From assembly GCF_964340395.1 (NCBI RefSeq), contig NC_135557.1, positions 1,403,646 through 1,467,645 on the forward strand: 64,000 bases of DNA, read 5' to 3'. The notes below the pieces were generated by a model. The model saw nothing but the letters and a program-made list of their open reading frames with translations. It did not search any database and was not told the DNA's origin. Origin of the DNA: Glandiceps talaboti. Taxonomy: Eukaryota; Hemichordata; Enteropneusta; Spengelidae. Of the stretch, positions 13,101 to 22,880 are shown one piece after another. Position numbers and translations under genes: made by a program. The stretch's first letter is position 1. Each line of letters begins with the position of its first letter.

Positions 13101-16100
13101 GGTATTTTAATAGATTACCTCACAGTGTATACATGACACCATGGTATTTTAATAGATTACCTCACAGTGTATACATGACACCATGGTATTTTAATAGATT
13201 ACCTCATAGTGTATACATGACACCATGGTATTTTAATAGATTACCTCATACTGTATACATGACACCATGGTATTTTAATAGATTACCTCATAGTGTATAC
13301 ATGACACCATGGTATTTTAATAGATTACCTCATACTGTATACATGACACCATGGTATTTTAATAGATTACCTCACAGTGTATACATGACACCATGGTATT
13401 TTAATAGATTACCTCATAGTGTATACATGACACCATGGTATTTTAGTACAGTCCACTGTAAACTCTCATGTCACTTACCACCTCTCTATTGTACAGTCCA
13501 CTGTAAACTCTCATGTCACTTACCACCTCTATTGTACAGTCCACTGTAAACTCTCATGTCACTTACCACCTCTATTGTACAGTCCACTGTAAACTCTCAT
13601 GTCACTTACCACCTCTATTGTACAGTCCACTGTAAACTCTCATGTCACTTACCACCTCTATTGTACAGTCCACTGTAAACTCTCATGTCACTTACCACCT
13701 CTATTGTACAGTCCACTGTAAACTCTCATGTCACTTACCACCTCTATTGTACAGTCCACTGTAAACTCTCATGTCACTTACCACCTCTATTGTACAGTCC
13801 ACTGTAAACTCTCATGTCACTTACCACCTCTATTGTAGTCCACTCTAAACTCTCATGTCACTTACCACCTCTATTGTACAGTCCACTGTAAACTCTCATG
13901 TCACTTACCACCTCGTCCACCTCGTCCTCCTCTACCTCCCCTTCCTCGCCCTCCTCTAGCACCAAATCCTCCTCTTCCCCTTCCTCCTCCTCTGCCTCCA
14001 AAACCCCCTCTGCCTCCTCCTCCTCCTCCTCTTCCAAATCCACCCCGGCCACCTAATGATGAAAACGAGATGTCATTTGGAGTTGCCATAACAACAGGCA
14101 AGTGTAAGGCAACAATAAACATTCTTTCTGTAAAGAGTAGATGAAAAGTCATTAAGAAAGTTTGTTTTCAATGATTATGAAACTTTGTGATTGTTTTTAT
14201 GTTTGGACTAGCAGACAGTACTGTTAATCTTAATCTGTTCAACAGTACTAACATTGTACAGACAGTACTGTTAATCTGTTCAACAGTACTAACAGTACAG
14301 ACAGTACTGTTAATCTGTTCAACAGTACTAACATTGTACAGACAGTACTGTTAATCTGTTCAACAGTACTAACATAGTACAGACAGTACTGTTAATCTGT
14401 TCAACAGTACTAACATAGTACAGACAGTACTGTTAATCTGTTCAACAGTACTAACATAGTACAGACAGTACTGTTAATCTGTTCAACAGTACTAACATAG
14501 TACAGACAGTACTGTTAATCTGTTCAACAGTACTAACATAGTACAGACAGTACTGTTAATCTGTTCAACAGTACTAACATAGTACAGACAGTACTGTTAA
14601 TCTGTTCAACAGTACTAACATAGTACAGACAGTACTGTTAATCTGTTCAACAGTACTAACATAGTACAGACAGTACTGTTAATCTGTTCAACAGTACTAA
14701 CATAGTACAGACAGTACTGTTAATCTGTTCAACAGTACTAACATAGTACAGACAGTACTGTTAATCTGTTCAACAGTACTAACATAGTACAGACAGTACT
14801 GTTAATCTGTTCAACAGTACTAACATAGTACAGACAGTACTGTTAATCTGTTCAACAGTACTAACATAGTACAGACAGTACTGTTAATCTGTTCAACAGT
14901 ACTACCAGATAGCAGACAGTACTCAGGGCATGCCTTTTGAGGCGAGCGATCGCTCCACTCGCCTATCACTTGCGCAAATTAAAATCCACGAGAGCGATTT
15001 TTCACTCGCGTGGGCCCCAACGAACCTGTACATCAGCAGCCTGAAGTTATTTTATATCATTTTTCAGTATGTGGTTACCATAAAAATCAACGTTTGTTTG
15101 GTAAAATTACGTGCTGGGAGCGTGGCACACTTCCGTGTTCATAATTGTCGATCTCCAGCTGAAGTCAGTGCTGTCATTCATGACCTATATACACAGACTG
15201 AAATTTGCATTGTGCTACCCTTATATGGGAAAAATAGTGACGTATTCGAAGTGATGAGATGGATGATGTCATGGCATATCATGAATATTGATCAGCTCAG
15301 TTTGCAGGGAGATTTCAACTTTCACATCATTGCAAATTGCGCAATTACGATTGATACGATGACTGTTTGGAGTTCTCGTTTTCAGCAATCCATCGATGAG
15401 TTTTTAGTTTTAAATTCCGATCGGCCTAGTTTTGTTGGAACGGGGGTTTTGGAGACCATCCTGCGTGAATGTCTCCTCCGGAGCAGCAGCTGCGATTTGT
15501 GGTCGTTGCGGGGTGCATGCCCGAAGTTCCGACATTGGCTGGCTTGGCCATGTTTTGGAGGGTATTTGAAAGAATGACAATAAAATAAGATTGATTATTT
15601 TACAAAATAAAAATAAAAATTATCTGTCAATTTTTTTCCCATCTTATCTTATTATTCTCGTGCAGTTTTCAGAGAAACTCCCGGGTTTTTATTTCATACA
15701 TCTCCAACACGCAGTTTCATTGTTTTTATCATCTATTCAACTGCCGACCACGTCTGTTTTACCTCCATGACTTTATCGACTGCTGTAACATATTAAATAT
15801 TTGCTTGAATTTTCGACTTGTCGTGATTTCTAAAACAAAGTAGGTCTGCTGCTCAGACGTGAACGGATTTCGTTACTTTAGTCGGCGACACCGGTCGTCC
15901 GTGTACAGGTACTGGGTGGGGTTATGTGTTTTATTGTTTCAGAGTGAATGGTTACAAATTAGTCAATCAAAGCACACAATTTAACGTCAACGTCAAAGCT
16001 CAACGCCAGGAGGCATTTGTCATCTGGGTTACGTTAGTTTTTGTCAATTCATTGTAGTTTTGAACAATCTCAAGTTTGAATTAGCTGCAATAGAAATGAT

Positions 16101-18619
16101 GGTTTGGGACGTGTCTATTTAAAGGTGATTCCAAATGCTCAGATTCACTATCGCTAATTTGCTAGACGACATGTTTGTGAAATGCATTCTGGTTTTAAAA
16201 CTTTTCAAAAGCGTCTGCAAACACCTTAAAATGACCTTTTTTCAGTCACTTCCCTTCGGATTTACTTCGAGAGTTTTCGGGTATTTCCGGTCCCACCTAG
16301 ACCACAGGATTTTATGACGTCATAAGGGGTACACGTTAGCACTAAGACTATGACGAGCGTAGTCACTAGGTGAACAAAACTCAACAGCATTGTGAAAAAA
16401 TACATTGCTAGTGGTTGTAACAGACATCAGTAAACAAAAACTACACTCTATATGTCTTATTAACAGACATTTACCGATATTTACTCACATTTTCTGACTA
16501 ATTGGCAGTGTCTGTGGGTATAAATGCTAAAATATGATCTCCCCATATTATGGCAAAATAAATCTACTTACCTCCTCTACCACCACCTCTTGGAGAAAAA
16601 CCTGGAATAGAAGTAAAACCAATAATTAGTATGGGTTACCAGTTATAAACCGATAATTAGTATGGGTTACCAGTTATAAACCAATAATTAGTATGGGTTA
16701 CCAGTTATAAACCAATAATTAGTATGGGTTACCAGTTATAAACCAATAATTAGTATGGGTTACCAGTTATAAACATGGGAACAACAAAAAAAAAACAGCA
16801 GAAAAAACCCTCAAAATCACAACAAACGCTACAATTATTGCAGCTACATGTACTGGTACAGCTGGTACTTAGGGACCAGCCAGTGTCTTCGGTGGTGGGG
16901 GGGGGGGGGGATTGGTAGAGGGTGATCCTGTTTTTGAAATTGGCAGTAAAGGGGGTCATGCTGTTTAAAAATTGTGGAGGGGGGGTCATTGTGTTTTGGA
17001 TTGTGTTGGAAAAAGAAAATCCTTTTTCTACAATGGCATATAGCCTTGTCTGAACTGACTGGTTCATGTTAATATTTGTTCTTGTCCCTGTTTCTTACAT
17101 AAATTCTTTAATATTACTTCACGTAAGAGTTCAAACATAACTATACATATACATATATATGTGTTATATTGCACTTTGGGGCAAAGGTGAACTTGAAGGA
17201 TTTGTAATGGTACTCTTCATATAAAATCATAGATAGTTTATAAAAGAAGTTAATCTAAATTGTTCTACTCATCAGTATGAACTTGTCAGAAGGGATTAAT
17301 ACACTTTCTATTTTGGACACAACATGTTATCGACACTACAAATCACCACATCTCATCAGATTCCAGTTTCTATTATACACTAGGTATGACCACCTAAAGT
17401 TCTCTAGCATTCCAGTGACTTTACTATACATGCAATAGTATGCCCCCATAGGCATAGGTCACTCATGCATTCAACCAACAATCAGATGCACCAACCTTTT
17501 TAATGTCATAATGGTATTAAACTTTTCTTATGACTTTTCACCCTATGCTAATTTGAGATGATATTGTCTTTTCAAGATGTGAAATGTTTGCCAAAATAGT
17601 CTAAAATTGCCGTAAACTCCAAATCTCCCCTACCAATGATACTACCATTAGATGTGCTGACCTTTACTATAATGATGCCATTTAACTTTTTTAAGAAAAT
17701 ATTTCAACCTTATGAAAGTTATAAAGAAAAATAGTTTCTGATACTTGATGGTGCTGTCTTGTAAATCTTGGTGGTTATTAAATAGTTTGTGATACTTGAT
17801 GGTGCTGTCTTGTAAATCTTGGAGGTTATTGCCGAAAAATGTCTGACTAGTCTCAAAATTGGCTTTTAAGAGTAAAACTCCTCCAGGGCTTCTAGAGGGA
17901 GACCCCCTAGGACCCCCATGAGAGTTGTATATATTCCCTTCTCAAGCTTTTCCCCCTACCTTTCACTGTCAAGATGCTATTAAACTCCTTTTTGAATATA
18001 TTTACCCTGTGTAGTCAATAATTATAATTATGATAGTGTTAACCCGGGATCTTATAAAGTATTGATACCCCCCCCCCCCCCATCATACTATAGAACGATA
18101 GAAACTGACCGGTCCAATAGCGAGGGAGTTACGTTGGCATCGACTTGCAATTTGTTGAAAAATGTATAATTTGCTATAGAAGTTTCGAATACAGCCACAC
18201 CTGCACTGGTTTGCCTTACTTGTACTACTACTAGGTATGTAAATAGAACGTGACTGGATGGAAAACAAAAATACGAAATGCATGGGTTGACTTACCTTAC
18301 GGTAACGTATTATTCTCTTATTTTGAGGATTAAATGACCAAATGATCTTACGACCAAACTCCATTTGTAAGTTAGGCCACAAGCAATTGAAGTGACCCAT
18401 CTCACATTGTTTCAGACTCAACAACAAGAATAACGCATTTCTGAAAACCAACTACTTGCAACATATAACGTGCATTCTTTGTAACCATAGACGTATATAT
18501 GTCTAATTTGATAGCATACACGTTTCTTAATGATATTGTAAAACTAACATTGAGTTAAACAGTCACATTGAAATACAGAAAATAAAGGAATTTATAATAA
18601 AAACCATACCTGGTCTCAT
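1132..18619 (-). CDS. FBL: Fibrillarin, 5' half (exons 1-4), partial
   Basis: Fibrillarin is the nucleolar 2'-O-methyltransferase of box C/D snoRNPs, acting in pre-rRNA processing and modification. Four exons on the minus strand join in frame, each leaving one extra base (phase 1): 18610-18619, 16572-16601, 13909-14052 and 1132-1179. The 77 complete codons begin MRPGFSPRGGGRG, continue through a Gly/Arg-rich (GAR) domain and reach GGKQVTIEPHRLE. Known fibrillarins start MKPGFSPRGGG, carry a GAR domain and then have EPHRHEG before the methyltransferase fold. All introns have GT donors and AG acceptors. The methyltransferase domain is absent because the gene continues beyond position 1. GAR1 also has RGG domains but lacks the N-terminal GFSPRGGG and the EPHR segment. 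Intron lengths are about 2.0, 2.5 and 12.7 kb. Seen: exons, splice sites and motifs. Inferred: that the gene is expressed and intact downstream. Confidence 0.9.
1297..13447. repeat. Giant 42-bp minisatellite in FBL intron 3
   Basis: About 289 near-identical 42-bp units over 12.1 kb, each containing acaccatggtatttt, gattacctca and gtatacatga. Most variation is at four positions: aat/agt, aga/agg, cata/caca and tagtg/tactg. Rare variants are tgttaa (near 6052 and 6178) and gacgcc (near 6797 and 7175). Three units lost 2 bp (acctcagtg instead of acctcatagtg, near 5567, 5859 and 11821), and these are the only frame breaks. The 14-codon periodic frames of up to 1993 codons are artefacts of a unit length divisible by three. 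Confidence 0.97.
13446..13908. repeat. 43-bp array of duplicated FBL exon 3 splice donors
   Basis: About eleven units of 43 bp (one of 41 bp) join the 42-bp array to FBL exon 3. On the minus strand each unit contains gaggtggtaagtgacatgag, the exact exon-intron junction of exon 3. The genuine donor is the last unit, and about ten intronic copies follow it in transcription order. Confidence 0.95.
13909..14052 (-). CDS. FBL: FBL coding exon 3 (glycine/arginine-rich domain)
   Basis: The exon is 144 nt, from acceptor atcattag to donor gtaagtgac. It encodes about 48 residues of RGG, GGF and GRG motifs, typical of the fibrillarin GAR domain that is methylated on arginines and helps nucleolar targeting. 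The coding strand is almost pure purine over much of its length. Its donor abuts the 43-bp tandem array, whose unit contains the same donor sequence. Confidence 0.9.
14212..14923. repeat. 41-bp hairpin-forming minisatellite in FBL intron 2
   Basis: About 17 copies of a 41-bp unit containing cagacagtactgttaatc and tgttcaacagtactaac. Each unit holds a perfect 9-bp inverted repeat, agtactgtt and aacagtact, separated by 9 nt. The copies are nearly identical apart from attgta/atagta at the left edge. Confidence 0.95.
14930..15577 (+). CDS. Unidentified 215-codon ORF inside FBL intron 2
   Basis: An uninterrupted 215-codon frame begins directly after the 41-bp array, antisense to FBL within its intron 2. 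The base composition is more balanced and richer in CpG than the flanks. An aataaa lies about 9 bp after the stop (gaatgacaataaaataag). The product begins MPFEASDRSTRLSL and contains a cysteine-poor middle (LPLYGKNSDVFEVMRWMMSW). I recognise no family. It could be a decayed transposon ORF, a retroposed gene fragment or chance. The start codon is not distinguished by any clear context. Confidence 0.25.
   Translation: MPFEASDRSTRLSLAQIKIHESDFSLAWAPTNLYISSLKLFYIIFQYVVTIKINVCLVKLRAGSVAHFRVHNCRSPAEVSAVIHDLYTQTEICIVLPLYGKNSDVFEVMRWMMSWHIMNIDQLSLQGDFNFHIIANCAITIDTMTVWSSRFQQSIDEFLVLNSDRPSFVGTGVLETILRECLLRSSSCDLWSLRGACPKFRHWLAWPCFGGYLKE
16121..16345 (+). repeat. Dispersed repeat, copy 1 (pair with 63396-63605)
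   Basis: About 210 bp beginning aggtgattc and containing ttgctagacgacat, aagcgtctgcaaacacc and atgaccttttttcagtca occur again in the same orientation at 63396-63605, with perhaps 85% similarity by eye. The family is unknown. The 60-codon frame starting at 16135 is part of this repeat and is not called as a gene. Confidence 0.8.
16572..16601 (-). CDS. FBL: FBL coding exon 2 (30 nt micro-exon)
   Basis: The reverse strand shows an acceptor ttctattccag, then 30 nt encoding GFSPRGGGRG in phase 1, then the donor gtaagt. The length is a multiple of three, so skipping it would keep the frame but remove the FSPRGG segment. Confidence 0.88.
16618..16772. repeat. 31-bp tandem repeat next to FBL exon 2
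   Basis: Five copies of a 31-bp unit containing aataattagtatgggttacc. It sits in intron 1, beginning about 16 bp upstream (in transcription order) of the exon 2 acceptor. Confidence 0.9.
16872..18110. mobile_element. Harbinger-like MITE, copy 1 (in FBL intron 1)
   Basis: This is the same family as 21206-22834. The left end reads gggaccagccagtgtcttcgg after tta. The right end, reverse complemented, reads ggaccggtcagtttcta. The interior shares long stretches with copy 2, such as ttgttctactcatcagtatg and the ggtgctgtcttgtaaatctt modules, plus G-rich tracts near the left end. There is no transposase ORF, so it is non-autonomous. The right target duplication is decayed. Confidence 0.65.
18610..18619 (-). 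CDS. FBL: FBL coding exon 1 (ATG plus 7 nt)
   Basis: The reverse strand reads ATGAGACCAG followed by the donor gtatgg. It encodes M-R-P and the first base of a glycine codon. So short a first coding exon would be missed without the exon 2 continuation GFSPRGGG. The start is chosen because it gives the conserved fibrillarin N-terminus. Confidence 0.85.
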
Positions 18620-18622
18620 TCT

Positions 18623-18760
18623 GCGTTGATTACTGTATAACACGTGTATAATTACTGCGCATGTGCGTTGCCTCAGAAAAAGCGTCCACTCTCCAGCAGT
18701 GGTGGCGCTCTACGAATAACAACTGGTTTTGCAAAAGACCTCGAGCAGTCCATCAGCGGA
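18623..18760 (-). promoter_or_regulatory. FBL: Probable FBL promoter with E-box and NRF1-like site
   Basis: Immediately upstream of the FBL ATG on the minus strand lie a canonical E-box CACGTG (18641-18646) and an NRF1-like palindrome TGCGCATGTGCG (18656-18667), followed by a CpG-richer stretch to about 18760. I see no convincing TATA box. MYC E-boxes and NRF1 sites are typical of ribosome-biogenesis promoters in other animals. The motifs are seen; their function is inferred. Confidence 0.5.
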
Positions 18761-19472
18761 GTCCGTCCCATCGTTTATGGCACTGTATGCGGGACATAAG
18801 TCTAAGACAGTTAGTAATAGAGAGTTAGTTGAGGCTATGTTCATCTAATGTTGGGTGAAGCGCTCCAGCAATTTCCATTCTCGTCTGTCTCTTGCCATTC
18901 TACTCCATGTTGTCATATTCATGTACAATGTATGTGGTTATTTTATCGAACTAAGATAACCCAAATAAATTCATTCAATCTTGTTACCAGTTCATTCTAA
19001 AAAAAAAAATAGCGCCGATGTTAATGTAGCACAACTGTACAGTTTTTTAAAATATTTATCCATGTCCATACTAGGTATAGGGCATGGTCAATTTGGTTCC
19101 TAGGGATATTTGCATACATTTTTTGAATGTTTATTCACTTGCCTACCAGATGATGTTGTTATTTCAACAAAATATACTGTCATTGATTTCAAAACAGAAA
19201 TTCAAAAATGTCATAAAAAAGTTTTCTGTACTACAGCTGTGTCAGAACTAGATTACTAAATCCAGTTCAAGTGTATTGCTGACAACATGATAGCCTTGAT
19301 AACAAGGAAATGTAATATGATTAATTCATGATTAATATTAAATCAAAGGGTGAGATCAATAGTTAAAAAACTAAATTCTTTTAGTAAGGCCTCAGAACCC
19401 CTTTCCTCCACCCTCTTCTAACTAAATTGCTAAAAATTTAAAATTGTTGCACATAGCACAATCAATTTCAAA
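18760..19472. other. Upstream flank of FBL; no gene recognised
   Basis: There is no supported coding sequence. An aataaa near 18964 (acccaaataaattc) could end a transcript on the plus strand, but no exon was recognised. Positions 19050-19170 hold a reverse-strand copy of the ccctagcaaccatgaccatg dispersed repeat also found at 41100-41640 and 53505-53660. Confidence 0.4.
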
Positions 19473-20517
19473 TCAGTATGTAGTAGTATGTAGTGCTATG
19501 AATATAAAGCCAGTATGTAGTAGTATGTGCTATGAATACAAAGCCAGTGTGCAGAACTATGCAGTGATATGAATACAAAACCAGTATGTAGTAGTATGTA
19601 GTGCTATGAATACAAAACCAGTATGTAGTAGTATGTAGTGCTATGAACACAAAGCCAGTATGTAGTAGTATGTAGTGCTATGAATACAAAGCCAGTATGC
19701 AGAACTATGTAGTGCTATGAATACAAAACCAGTATGTAGTAGTATGTAGTTCTATGAACACAAAGCCAGTATGTAGTACTATGTTGTGCTATGAACACAA
19801 AGACAGTATGAGTATGTAGTAGTATGTAGTGCTATGAACACAAAGCCAGTATGTAGTAGTATGTAGTGCTATGAATACAAAGCCAGTATGCAGAACTATG
19901 TAGTGCTATGAATACAAAACCAGTATGTAGTAGTATGTAGTGCTATGAACACAAAGCCAGTATGTAGTAGTATGTAGTGCTATGAACACAAAACCAGTAT
20001 GTAGTAGTATGTAGTGCTATGAACACAAAGCCAGTATGTAGTACTATGTTGTGCTATGAACACAAAGCCAGTATGTAGTAGTATGTAGTGCTATGAATAT
20101 AAAGCCAGTATGTAGTACTATGTTGTGCTATGAACACAATGCCAGTATGTAGTAGTATGTAGTGCTATGAACACAAAGCCAGTATGTAGTAGTATGTAGT
20201 GCTATGAATACAAAACCAGTATGTAGTAGTATGCAGTGCTATGAATACAAAACCAGTATGTAGTAGTATGTAGTGCTATGAACACAAAGCCAGTATGTAG
20301 TACTATGTAGTGCTATGAACATAAAGCCAGTATGTAGTAGTATGTAGTGCTATGAACACAAAACCAGTATGTAGTACATACTACTATATACTGGCTTTGT
20401 ATTCATAGCACTACATACTACTACATACTGGCTTTGTATTCATAGAACTACATACTACTATATACTGGCTTTGTATTCATAGCACAACATAGTTATGAAG
20501 ACAAAGCCAGTATGTAG
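19473..20517. repeat. 37-bp minisatellite with an internal orientation switch
   Basis: About 28 imperfect copies of a 37-bp unit built from gccagtatgtagtagtatg and tagtgctatgaacacaaa. From about 20376 to 20490 three units run in the opposite orientation (catactggctttgtattcat), after which a forward half unit resumes. The first junction is a short palindrome, tatgtagtacata. Confidence 0.93.
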
Positions 20518-21202
20518 TGAGGGAAAAATAACTCTTTTATTGTCACCAATGTATTTTAGTGCCATACATTTACTACATGTACAACAAAAATAGTTCCATT
20601 TTTCAGTTTGACATTTTTAGAGATGTTTGTATTGGGGTAAAAAACAGATTTCATTATAAAAGTAAAATCTTCTTCATACATGTAGGATGAGATCTCCACC
20701 CTCACCCCCACCCCACACTAAAAGAATTTAGTTTTTATCCTACATTGAACTATGAATCTCATAACTAAATCAATTTGGGACTTCTAACGGAGATGATCGT
20801 AGTAATCGTAATGTGTACGTTAAAAACTAGACTAACTGTATACATGGACATCTAGACACAGACTGCGTCAGACTCTTTCAGTGACATTGTTTGTCATATA
20901 TTATTTCATAGTCTGTCTCACCCTACATTGGTTATGTTTTATGTGCAATTCAACATATTCAGGTCAATGGAGGCACATATTTTAGTCAGTTTGTCCAGTA
21001 AATTTTAAGGTATTTCTCTTATGTGTTATAACATGTACAGCTACAAAAGCGAGTTTTTATACCACAAGATGACACAATGCAACTCATGGCGGTCAATATC
21101 GAGAAGTCATTTCCAACAATACTGTAAGTGGCCATAGTGCAGCATTGTGACATCATGCATGGGATGTATCAATGTATCAGGAGACAAAGAGTTTATGTTA
21201 TA
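20518..21202. other. Unique AT-rich spacer; nothing recognised
   Basis: Apart from short low-complexity stretches (a CA/C-rich tract near 20698-20718), I see no gene, RNA or element here. Confidence 0.5.
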
Positions 21203-21205
21203 TTA

Positions 21206-22834
21206 GGGACCGGTCAGTTTCTTCGGCCTGGGGGTGGTGGATTTGTAGGGGGGGGGGGGTGTCACTCTGTTTTTGAAATTGGCAGGGGGGGGGGGTCATG
21301 CTGTTTTGAAAATTGTGGATAGGGGGGTCATTGTGCTTTGGAATGTGATGGAAGAAAAAAATCCTTTTCTACAATGGCATATAGCTTTGTCTGTTCAAAA
21401 TGTGGGATACATAAATATTTGTTCTTGTCCCTGTTTCTTACATAAATTCTTTAATATTACTTATTTAGTTCAACCATAACTACATATACATATACATACA
21501 CATACACATATACAGGTATTACCTAGCTACTACACTAGTTACAGAACATGTTATGTAAATGCAAAAGTGAACTCCAAGGTTTCGTAATGGTAATCTTTAT
21601 AGATAGTTTATAAAAGAAGTTAATCTAAATTGTTCTACTCGTCAGTATGAACTTGTCAGAAGGGATTAATACACTTTCTATTTCGGACACTATATGTTAT
21701 TGACACTACAAATCACCACATGTCATCAGATTCCAGTTTCTATTATACACTAGGTAAAAGTTCTAAAGTTCTCTAATGTACCGGTGACTTTACTATACAT
21801 GCAATATTAATGCCACTATAGCAATGTTATGGGCCCATTTTTTGTGACATGGGAAACTCATTTAGAACTTACATTTATGTTAGCTTTTCAAAGCTTGGAA
21901 TATTACCTCAAAGGCTATGAATAACCTAAACATTGCCTTAATAGAAGACAAAAACTGCAGATCTGCCAGGGGAAAACCCCAAGGACTCCCTATAACCCCC
22001 AGAGGTCACATGCATTCAACCAACAATCAGATGCACCAGCAACCTTTTTACTGTTATAATGGTATTAAACTTTTCTTAAATATTTTCACCCTATTCTAAT
22101 TTGATGTGATATTGTCTTTTAAAGATGTGACATGTTTGCCAAGATAGTCTAAAATTGCCATAAACTCCAAATCTCCCCTACCAATGATACTACCATTAGA
22201 TGTGCTGACTTTACTACATGCATATAATCATGCTAGTTAACTTTTTAAGAACATATTTCAACCCTATGTAAGTTATAAAGAATAGTTTCTGATACTTGAT
22301 GGTGCTGTCTTGTAAAGCATGGATTAAGTTATTGCTTGAAAGGGTCTGAATAGCCTAAAAATTGGCTTTCAGAATAAAAATCCTTCAGGGCTTCTAGAGG
22401 GAGACCCCTCGGACCCCCACATGAGGTGGACATATCCCAGTCTCAAGCTCTTCCCCTCTCACTGTCAAGATGCTATCAAAGTATCTTTCAAAAGTATTTC
22501 AGCCCTATGTAGTTGCTTTTTACATGTTGGTGCTGTCTTGTAAAGCTTGGAAATTAATGTCTGAAAGGGTCTGACTAGTCTCAAAATTGACTTTTCAGAG
22601 TAAAAAAGCTCAAGGGCTTCTAGGGGGAGACCCCCTAGGACTCCCATAAGAGATTTACATATTCCGTTCTCAAGCTTTCCCCTACCTTTCACTGCCACAT
22701 GCTATTAAACTCCTTTTGGAATATATTACACCGTGTAGTTTAGTTGTTGAAAATTTATGAACCCCTTCTTTGATTCCCAAATTGAGGTGACTGATCCCCC
22801 TGATTTGCCCCCGCCATAAAAACTGATCGCTCCC
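21206..22834. mobile_element. Harbinger-like MITE, copy 2, with TTA target duplication
   Basis: The left end gggaccggtcagtttcttcgg pairs imperfectly with the right end (reverse complement gggagcgatcagtttttatgg). Both flanks are TTA (21203-21205 and 22835-22837). A 3-bp TWA duplication and G-rich inverted ends are characteristic of PIF/Harbinger elements. The interior is non-coding, with poly-G tracts near the left end and internally repeated modules (aggcttctagagggagaccc-like). Superfamily assignment is inferred from the ends only. Confidence 0.65.
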
Positions 22835-22880
22835 TTAGTGGAACAGTTTCCGTCCCCTCAAACTCAAAGTTTAGGGTAGC

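Noticed and set aside
1337-13549. Very long frames of 1419, 1993 and 572 codons with a 14-residue repeat (MTPWYFNRLPHSVY)
   Set aside because: They are open only because the 42-bp unit is divisible by three. The array starts and ends without gene signals, lies in a fibrillarin intron and shows no codon-level constraint.
13858-14052. Acidic, glutamate-rich frame on the minus strand (64 codons)
   Set aside because: It is the shifted frame of the purine-rich fibrillarin GAR exon.
13901-14152. GAR1 as alternative identity of the RGG-rich exon
   Set aside because: The spliced neighbours give GFSPRGGG and IEPHRLEG, which are fibrillarin-specific; GAR1 has no such segments.
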